From Aplidium turbinatum (Eukaryota; Chordata; Ascidiacea; Aplousobranchia; Polyclinidae), in contig OU964930.1 of the NCBI GenBank assembly GCA_918807975.1, forward strand, positions 17,664,372-17,728,371: a DNA stretch of 64,000 nucleotides, read 5' to 3'. The notes under the pieces were generated by a model. It made no database searches. It worked only from the letters and a program-made list of their open reading frames with translations, and was not told the DNA's origin. Position 1 is the first letter of the stretch; every line of letters starts with the position of its first letter. Position numbers and translations under genes: made by a program. Positions 56,801-64,000 of this stretch are shown one piece after another.

Positions 56801-57063
56801 GTGCAGTGGGTCTCCTGGAGGAGGATGACGAGTGCCCGGTTGGTATGGGCAAGCTGCTCCACAACTTTGGTCTTGCTTGTTGTGTAGCCTTCTATGTTGA
56901 GCTGCAGAATGGTGGGGCGTCTGAACTTATCAATTGCCCCTTGCAGCTGTGCCGTCCGGGTGGAGGCTCTTTGTTGACAAATTTCGTTTCTCATCTGGTT
57001 GAAAGCAGGTGATACTCACAGGATGGGGCACGAGGAGCCATTTGTCGTCCATCCCAATTTGTC
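53857..57063 (-). mobile_element. LINE retrotransposon with intact ORF and 11-bp duplication
   Basis: ATACATCTTGT occurs at 53846-53856 and 57064-57074. Between them: a 69-base leader, one 1019-codon frame, a 78-base 3' UTR and a tail of six GAC/CGA triplets on the minus strand. No ORF1 is present, either because the family lacks it or because the copy is 5'-truncated just upstream of the frame. Inserted in repeat R. Confidence 0.92.
53935..56994 (-). CDS. LINE ORF2: APE endonuclease and reverse transcriptase
   Basis: 1019 aa with no stop. Residues 26-245 are an apurinic-type endonuclease: LNIEG at 32-36, QETH at 60-63, YKPP at about 126, GDFNCQH at 149-155, NPDLAFTS at 201-208 and SQHRPS at 225-230, covering the usual N, E, Y, D/N, D and H active positions. 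Residues about 430-740 are the reverse transcriptase: PGPDKICPE, RPISLLCVPFKILERL, QAGFRRGKSTVDQ, FLDLTAAYDTVWH, NGVPQGLVLAPLLFNIY and the catalytic YADD at about 664-667. The C-terminus has a CECG...H..DC knuckle-like motif near 970. No RNase H. Best placed in the Jockey/CR1/I assemblage; the exact clade needs a tree. It nicks target DNA and copies its own RNA at the nick. The start was taken at the first Met before the endonuclease. Confidence 0.9.
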   Translation of the reverse strand: MRNEICQQRASTRTAQLQGAIDKFRRPTILQLNIEGYTTSKTKVVEQLAHTNRALVILLQETHCTSADRLAIPNYTLAGSTLSRKHGIATFVHESLKWTFVDQSPTDAEIEWVCICISDYNIVNIYKPPPSRMLPSSLPTFPSPSLYAGDFNCQHIDWGYNNTSSDGELLADWASTNHLALLFNPKEPASFHSGRWGTGTNPDLAFTSVDSSLPDRRVLEKFPRSQHRPSLIIAPKLVAPVRSSSVKRWNFKKADWNQYSLLTNESAAKLPPTETCNADEAYQDFCNAIITAAKATIPRGHRTSYKPCWDSECEALYRSYLAATSGAASNTAATRLLERLDTKKLERWNEAVQTIDFSHSSRKAWSIINNLTGRSANSPRQCPVSANAIASQLVQNGVYKTKDRKASRLVAKEVSALWRVETPPEETISGDFTPEEFATALRLVKPHKSPGPDKICPELVLHAGHALKSWLRRFLSSCLHHLTIPKIWRRALVVAIPKPHKPPEDPRSYRPISLLCVPFKILERLIYARVNPIIDPLLPKEQAGFRRGKSTVDQVTLLTQDIEDCFEAKKKAGAVFLDLTAAYDTVWHRGLTCKLLRLLPDRHMVHMIMELVRNRSFTLTTGNPRRSRLRRLKNGVPQGLVLAPLLFNIYTHDLPTTVSAKYAYADDLAILHSTKSWESLEDTLSQDMQTISAYLQNWRLKLSETKTVAAAFHLHNREADRELHVHNNEKPLSFCPEPRYLGVTLDRSLTYRHHLVSLRKKLTSRAALLKRLAGSSWGARADTLRIAALALVYSSAEYCAPVWCRSAHCHNIDTAINSALRTVTGCLRPTPLDNLPILAGIQPAELRREEATLSLGRRALEPNHLLHHKISAFPNGHPRRLKSRHPFVPAARLLINEADEQDISAATWADHKWNSEWRSSTTRLHSFIRDADTRPIGLTLQRQAWVRLNRLRTGVGLFRSTMHQWGMASSSSCECGAEEQTADHIINDCTIFKPPNGVEGLRVMDDETKDWLLSSSLPV

Positions 57064-57180
57064 ATACATCTTGTGATAGTTTAGTTTAATGCACCAGTAG
57101 AACGCATCATGTTATTTAACTAAATGCCTGGTGAACAGCCTCAATGAATTTTCAAACTATTTGAAACTTGTAAGCCTCAC

Positions 57181-58835
57181 TGTATAATGTTTCAGTGACC
57201 TGTCTGTTTGGTATTCTATGGGTCTGCTATTATAATGTTGTTACAGCTCGCCCACGAGCTATTATTATTTATAGCAGGATAATAATTGTTCAGATTATTA
57301 CTAAATAAGAAGATGATCCAGACTACGATTAAATGCCTGGAGGCATCATGCTGTACTGTATACTCGTTCTTTTTCAAGTAACGTTTTATAAGATACGACC
57401 ACAAAGCCGCTTTTTCAAGAAAAGAATTTCATCTATGCGAAAAGTACAAGTCCATTGTAGAAAAATATATCCATGTCAATGCAAAATAACCACCCTGGTT
57501 ATTTATACAGTAAGTAATTTGCATTGTGGACTGTGGTACAGTTTCGAAGTTGGTGTGTAAATGCTGGAAACTGACTGCATTTAATTAAGTTTGTTCGTGA
57601 TTACTTGTGCGGCGAAACAATTCTGCATAATGAAACTACTAAACACTGTACTCTACAAGGTTTCCTTTCAATACATTTCTAGCCTTTCTCTAGGCATTAT
57701 CTGTTCTAGTCATAATTCTTTGTTCGCTATCAGTTATTACCAAGACAAGAGGATCATATTTCCCATATAATCCAACCATATTTCCCGTATTTCCCACTGC
57801 TTGCAGTAAGCTCTGTCATCTCTAACAACTGCTCTATGCTGAAAAAGAGGCTTCACTTCAAGTGTTCACAAAAATAAATCGATACTATTTATGGCAGAAA
57901 ATAGCGCATGTAATATATCGGTAGCTTATCTTTGCTATAATTAGCTATGCAATCAGTGAAGGTAAACAGCTTCACATCCCAGATAAGTGATAACAACAGA
58001 TCTCCACACCACGCTGATGAAACACAGACGACGAGTCTTTTCAAAGCTTGGTTTGTAAATCGATGCGCTGTTATCAATCGTAAATAAAGAAATAGAGAAA
58101 TAAAACATAGTAACTTTAGCGGGTTTAGCATACTTTATTTCACACAAAATATAACATAATTAAATAAAATAAAGAAATGTCAGAGAAAGCAAGGTCAGTT
58201 AACTTTCAAGGCATCCAATTGAGCAAGACAGTCAAAAGACGTCAAAGACAGCTCCACTGCATTTCGTGGCTCCTTTAGTACATGGGATGATTTACAGGGG
58301 AACGGTATTTTAACTACACGTGAAAACGTTGGCCTGCACCGTCAACTGATTCAACCATCACAGTCTACTGTATACTGAATTATACAAAACTGTCAGGATT
58401 CAGCTTCAAAAGTGTTTTTTAATTTAAAAAATAAATATTTCCTTATTTAATTTGGCATAAAAAACAAAAGCATTTTGCACATAGCTGCCGCAATTGTATG
58501 TCACAACATTGTAACGGATTAACGTAAAAGTAACGCATTGTAACTAAAACAATCAAAAGTATCAAATCGAAGTGATCAAGACTGTTTTTCTTTCTTCCAG
58601 AAATGACTCTTTTCTATAGTGAATATAGAGTAGGCTACTGCATCATCTATAAAAAATCTCTTTCAGTTTGTTGTAGTTCTTGCGTTGCATATAGCAATGT
58701 TACTACAATTTTCTAACAATATTCACGCAATATTCTGTAGCATAACAGCTTGTTAATGAATCTTTCCTCATTGCGCACATTCAATGCTGTGTTGGTTTTA
58801 TCAGCTTGGGTTTTAGTTGGTATCGCACAATCAAC
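57181..58835. other. Spacer and probable 3' UTR of the CNG channel gene
   Basis: AT-rich, no gene recognised. The part from 58835 downwards should hold the CNG 3' UTR; a TTTATT on the + strand at about 58133 (AATAAA on the minus) is one candidate polyadenylation signal. Frames at 57889-58147 on the minus strand show no family resemblance. Confidence 0.4.
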
Positions 58836-61800
58836 TCATGACTTTGGAAGAAAGGCCCGTTTTCTTTGTGAATTTGTACCCGGTCTTGCTTTGACTTGAC
58901 TTTGCAGTGTCTTAGTATCGTTAGCTTTTAGTGCAGTGGGCAGCTGCGCTTTTTGTGGGCTTTCATCGATGTCTGATATGTCGCTCTTGGAAAACTCTTG
59001 AGTCTTCTCTTCTGCGATAGCTGGAGTTACACTTCGTCCTATTATTGATGGTTTGATCTTTTTGTCTTTACTTGCTCGTCTACGCATCTGGATCACTTCT
59101 CTTGCTCTATTATCGCGCTCTTTTTCCGTATCAGCAAGCTGTTGTTTCAGGCTAGATACTTCAGTAAGCTATAAAAATATTAAATCCGTTTTAGAATATT
59201 TGACAAACAATGAAACTGCAAAAAAATGAATTTTATTATATATTAACTATACGCACCCAGACGTCATCCAAAGATTTCTGCAGAGATTTTAGATTTTTGT
59301 GATACACTTCTGTTAATTTTTCCGCAATGTCTGGTCGCATTATCATTTCTACGCCTCCTGCAGGTACGCCAGAGATCCCTTTAAATTCGCTCTCCGATAG
59401 TTTTCTTCTAAACGGAGAAGAAGGCATTCCACTATCCGGACTATCATCACGAAAACTGAAGTTTACGAAGCTCGTACTGTTGCAATTGCTGGTACCTTGG
59501 CTGAAAAAAGTATCAATTCGAAGAGGGTAACAAAGAAATTTACTATATGTTTTTTTTGCCAAAGTCTGTTCATAACAATTTGGTAGAGATATACTGATTT
59601 AGGAATTAAGCTATAAATGTTATTAACCTTACAAAAAGAGTGCTCAATGCCAAGCAGGAAGCAGAGCAAACTAAGCAGTTGCTACCCTCCTGAGATTTCA
59701 ACTTTTATAAAAGCTACTTTTGCTACTCTCCTAAGAAGAGTAGCAACCATGTTTGATTTCAGAAGTTAGAGATTTTTTTTGGAATTAATCAAGAAAAATT
59801 AAAAAAAAAAGAACCAGCAGCCGTTTTTATTTTCAAAATGTTGTAGTGAGATAAAGCCTATTTGTCAAAGAATCTCGGTAAAAGCTTATACAGCACAGAG
59901 CCTTCTAATTACAGTGCGGCCTACGGTAACACTAAGCGTTGCAGTACCTAGGTTCCCGAACTGTTCTTTTGGCAGTTGAGTTTTCTTTGCTACTTCCATT
60001 ACTATTAGATGCAGATTGCAAGTTTTCGTTACTTTCAAGCTTTGTAGGTTGAGGATGATTTTGATGCTGACCATGTCTTTTATAAAAGTTGGATGACATT
60101 TTACGTCGAATGATCGCTCGCTCGCGTTTGGCTTGTTGCACAATCAAATTCTGAAACAAAAAGAAATCAATGTGTTTTTGCAAAGTGACTTTGAAATATC
60201 ATAGCATGACGTACGGTTTTAAGGCTTTTTGAAATCGGTTATTATTTTCAAAGCTAATGTAATCTCGAAGTTTACTTTTTATACAAAACTGTTGACAAAA
60301 TTTGTGCGGTAGGCTACTTACAGCAGACTTTGAATATGATCTAGTAAATACACTGATTTGGTTTATCTCGCATTACAATATAATTCCTTTATCAAAAGCA
60401 ATTTCACTCTTTGTTTTGTATAATTATGATTACTTACCCTGACGTGTGGGTATTGCGTCAGCGTTTCGTTGACGTCATTCGCAGTGAGGACAAAGAGCTC
60501 CGTATAGCCACAAGATACAACGTCAGCGGATCGTTTGTGATTTTTCCTCAAATTAAAGATGTTCATCTCACCAAACACATCACCCGCTTTTGCTGTAGAT
60601 ATGTTTCCATCTCTTTCCCTGTGTACAATTCAGCAAGTGTTGGTTTTTTAAGAATAATTTTCAAAATAAGCTACCAGCCAGACTATTGGCTAATGCCTGA
60701 GATTCACAAAGTCTGTTTAGGTTTATGCTTGTTTTGTGCTAACATAGTTTACATTTGCTTTTCGGCAGCCGATTGTAGCAACAATTGACAGCGACACACC
60801 TTGTGCTGAATGCCACGAAGAACGCCCCTTTCTACAATATTTTACATTTAATTACGGTATTTCAAAAGTGGATGCGATAGTAATAACTCGGCCATCATAA
60901 ATAGTCACTGACTGTTTACCTGACTATCTGGAGAACTCCTTCACCAACGATGTACATTTCAGTCCCAGCATCACCACTTCTGTAGACAACCTGTCCCGGA
61001 AGGTAAGTTCTTCTTTTGATCTTGTAAACAAGGCTTCGAAGCAAATTTGAGTCACATTTGGAAAGCTGGGGAAGCTGAACGTGAACAAATGGATATAGTT
61101 AAAGAAGCAAAAAGTTGGAAAAAGGGTTGAACTTAGGAGCAAAATGATTAAAACGACTGGTTACTCTGATCATAAAATAAAGAGTTTGAAATGTAAAAAC
61201 TAAACACATGCTAAGCATATGTTTCAAAAGATAAACTTTTTTCATCTTTTTGCTATATTTGAACACATTTTAGTTTGTTTTTAGTTTTTACCATCACGAA
61301 GAAGACGATATGTAGCCTACAATAAAAAAGCAGAAGTCATGAAACCTTTAGAGTGACAAAACAAGAATATGATCTTTATGGTAAAGTGAAACTCTACTCT
61401 ACCTGCTTCAAAGCTCGAAAGTTTCCGTGAAAAGCAATTTCTTGTTTGATTGACAGAGGGAGATGACGTAGCATCCTATTTTCATCCAAGTGACTGAACT
61501 CCGATCTGAAAACGCCACAAGTAGGCTAAGTGAACAAAGAAATTTCGGCTATTCTACATATTATCTTAATATTAAATACGTTAAAAATCATACATTGTGC
61601 ATTTTTAATGTGTCAATTATTTACTTGTTCCACATGTAATCGTAGAAATGTTCAACGCGCTGACGAAGTTCTTTCGGAAGTTTTCGCCTTTCCATGAATT
61701 TCCTTGTCGCCTCCATTGAATTTTCAAATTTCATTTTACTTAAGTTGTCCCCCAACAACAGCATCGCAGCGTAACCTGAAGAAAGTCACATGAAGACCTT

Positions 61801-64000
61801 GTCAATGTGCACTTTCCAAAATAAATACGAGTCGTAGCCTACATATAAAAAGCTGCGAGGTCGGGACGACTGCTGCTTTCCACTTCATTACTTTCTAAGT
61901 CGACTGCCTAAATTCATGTATAGCCTACTGTGGACTGTGTACTGTATATAGTGTGGTAGGCTGCACACTGTAGTCTTCACGGTTAACATCAAACTCATTG
62001 TTACAGTGAGTGACATACAATACTCGCTGATACAATAACCACTCGACGTTGTGACGACATCTAGGAAGAACGTCATTTGTCTACACCAGGCTATACAAGT
62101 AGTTTGATCTTGATCTTGATCTTCTAGACTTGTAGTTTTAAAATTGTCTAAATCTTCGGCGGAGTTTAAGTTTGGTTTGCGTTGCGTTTTTGCGGGTCTA
62201 TAACTACGCTCATTTTTTACGACAAAATCATTAATCAATTAAATTGCTTGATTTTTTATGTTTATAAATCTCAGCTGCAGGTTGTTCTTTACACATTGTC
62301 AATTGTTTTTATCAATACCTTTTATGCCAAACTTACTTACCGAAGATAAAAGCTGTTAAAAATACTCCAAAGATGCTCATATATATCGTGTAAACAAATC
62401 TGTAAAAGAAAAATATTTCAACTTATGTTAAGGGCAGTAGCTGTAGTGACAACCAAAGATCGCGATTCTAATCACACAAACATAGCGCAAAAGCTTACGC
62501 TAAGAACTATGTGCTGAGGTGAAAACTTCGCAATAATAGCCACTTTAGATCTTAATTTCTATCTCTAGAATACAAACCAACATCGACATTCTACAAACAA
62601 TTAAATCAAGAAAATTGAAATATTTTGGCTACTAGAAGGAAAAATGAACGGCAAACGAAATAGGGACAGACCACCAAGAATTTGGACTAATGATATTGAA
62701 GACTGGTCAGGACTCAATTACAAAACTGCAGTAGAAAAATCTCACAACTGAGAAACTTGGCGCCTCATTGCCTCCAACCCTCGACGAGAGGAAGGAACTT
62801 AATGATGATGATGATCTTAATGTGGTTGTTTGTATAGCCTATTAACTTACTGCCAATCGGCTTCCGGCAGTGCGCGGTCTCCTATCAATATTAGTGCTTG
62901 CAAAGACCAATAAAATGAATAGGTGTATTGCCGTGTCCGAGTGGCATAATCGGGATACAAGGAAGGGTCAGGAAACGCCCAACTTGATAATGTGGAACCT
63001 TAAAGCAATGCAACACAAATATAACGTTGTTTTCAAAAACAACAAGGAAGCATTTCCTTAAAAGATTTTTATTCAAGCATTTTTTTTAGATTGGTTTTAA
63101 TATAGGCTACACCACAATATCATACAGAAGATAATACCATTGATGTTTGCACACGCACAAAGCATTAACTTAAACATACCCATTTGAAAAATTAACTTTA
63201 TTGAGATTGCCACGTAATACAAGTCATTTAAACATGTTGTGTTGGCAAAAAAATCTTGTTGCAAAACTTATGGAATTAATTGCTATTGCATGATACATCC
63301 CAGATAGCAAATCAGTCGATTTTTACATTGATTTAACGCCTGTCCTATCATATCTTGGAATTACATGTAATGAATTTTGTTCGTCTGTAACAACTAAAAA
63401 ATCTTACCGTATCCATGCTGTAGACAAGCAGCGTAATAAATACAAGCATTGTAATGTATGATGACGACTATTGCGTGCATGAGATTGATCACTCGCAAGG
63501 TATTTGGCCATTGCGTCTTTAGCTCCACCATGCGATAGCAAGAATACTGAATAGAAAAAATATGAATAAAAAAAAATAGTTGAGTGGAAGGAGATAGCTT
63601 ATGTCAGATCACACTAACTAAGGTATCAGGTGTAATAAATGGTTTTTATGTCTACAGGATTAGTGCTCGTATTTTGGTTTTTACTTTAGAAAAAACAAAA
63701 CAAGATTGTCAAAAAAACTATATTTAGAAAATATTTTTAAAAAAATTAGGTATTTTTATCAAAACCATATCAACTTTAAAATCAAAAAACAAACATTACT
63801 TACAACTCTATAAAATTTTGCAAGCCGATTTAGTCTGTAAAAAGGATTAATGGATTCAATAAAAAAGAGATCGGTGGGAAAAATTGAAATAAAATCAAGA
63901 AGAAGAGTCCATTCTCTCCTGTGCTTTCTGTTCAATTGCCTCCTTGACTTTATAGAAATTCCTTCTCTAGTAAAACGAGTCCGAAACTTAATAAAGATGT
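58836..64000 (-). CDS. Cyclic-nucleotide-gated cation channel, C-terminal 636 aa (partial)
   Basis: Eleven exons, all GT-AG and in phase: 64000-63804 (cut by the window), 63546-63408, 62998-62851, 62399-62341, 61775-61625, 61505-61403, 61074-60920, 60618-60438, 60150-59948, 59500-59257, 59168-58836. In order they encode S3-S4 (LLLDFISIFPTDLFF, INPFYRLNRLAKFYR), S5 (LMHAIVVIIHYNACIYYAA), the pore (YSFYWSLQALILIGDRALPE), S6 (IYMSIFGVFLTAFIFGYAAM), the C-linker (RKFMERRKLPKELRQRVEHF), the cyclic-nucleotide-binding domain (GQVVYRSGDAGTEMYIVGEG; AGDVFGEMNIFNL; KRSADV) and a C-terminal coiled coil (LTEVSSLKQQLADTEKERDN) like the CLZ trimerisation zipper of CNGA subunits. CNG channels pass Na+ and Ca2+ across the plasma membrane on binding cGMP or cAMP. 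The acidic filter residue is Asp followed by Arg (IGDR), not the IGET of CNGA or IGGL of CNGB. S1-S2 and the N-terminus lie outside the window. Confidence 0.93.
62637..62817 (+). mobile_element. RTE-like LINE 3' fragment in a CNG intron
   Basis: Reads NGKRNRDRPPRIWTNDIEDW then SGLNYKTAVEKS, a stop, and ETWRLIASNPRRE. GKR.RGRP..RW.DDI.. W.. is the usual end of RTE-like ORFs. It ends in an ATGATGATGATG triplet tail. Antisense to the CNG gene; 5'-truncated. Confidence 0.65.

Larger units (their letters stand above)
53680..57180 (+). repeat. Repeat R split by a LINE
   Basis: Left part 53680-53856 (with GCAACATGGTCCTGTGTTTT and CTGCCTGAAGAAGTCAGTCG) and right part 57064-about 57180 (TGATAGTTTAGTTTAATGCA, ATGCCTGGTGAACAGCC) are joined in other copies, e.g. 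near 48800-48955. The LINE at 53857-57063 lies between. Superfamily unsettled; the CTGAAGA-stem-GAAAC signature recalls Penelope-like terminal repeats. Confidence 0.6.

Overview
This is a 64 kb window of AT-rich animal nuclear DNA. Genes are split by GT-AG introns, and mobile elements fill most of the space between them. The protein-coding genes and the repeat types (tRNA-headed SINEs, a THAP/P-type transposase remnant, pogo/Tigger and hAT elements, CNG and PXMP4 genes with chordate-like sequence) suggest a marine invertebrate deuterostome. A tunicate is plausible, but the sequence alone does not prove it.

Four host genes are supported. PXMP4 (peroxisomal membrane protein 4, + strand, 3381-5628) and SNRPG (spliceosomal Sm protein G, + strand, 25694-32228) are complete, with every exon junction in phase. 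A four-exon gene of unknown function lies at 39944-37716 (- strand). The C-terminal 636 residues of a cyclic-nucleotide-gated channel run in from the right edge (64000-58836, - strand, 11 exons). The four show no operon-like or pathway relation to one another.

The rest is layered transposons, many dated relative to each other by target-site duplications (TSDs). 1-2.8 kb holds a foldback element, a LINE tail, a TIR transposon and a SINE. 7.4-11.1 kb is one small Harbinger-like MITE split by a pogo/Tigger and a hAT element; an unsplit copy of the same MITE at 37.2 kb confirms both insertions to the base. 11.1-22.5 kb is a single hAT element blown up by at least five levels of nested insertions: a second hAT, a P-like element, three pogo/Tigger families, a piggyBac-like MITE and a ribozyme array. 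22.5-23.9 kb is a second copy of the outer hAT. SNRPG intron 1 (about 5 kb) holds a further nest and a ZBED5-type hAT remnant. 33.5-37.5 kb has a tRNA-bearing MITE, a broken Gypsy copy and the intact Harbinger MITE. 41-42 kb and 51-53.4 kb carry related hAT elements, one inside another with a SINE in the middle. 53.8-57.1 kb is a LINE with an open 1019-codon frame and an 11-bp TSD.

The most striking item is at 17225-19789. A repeat unit of about 0.6 kb, present about 3.5 times, carries a type I hammerhead self-cleaving ribozyme, with three of four copies intact in the core. The whole array is flanked by a 12-bp TSD and has a 5' inversion whose ends are nearly contiguous in the unit, as expected of twin-primed reverse transcription. 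This looks like a retrozyme-type element. A second theme is that three unrelated non-autonomous DNA-transposon families each carry an internal tRNA-like A-box/B-box module.
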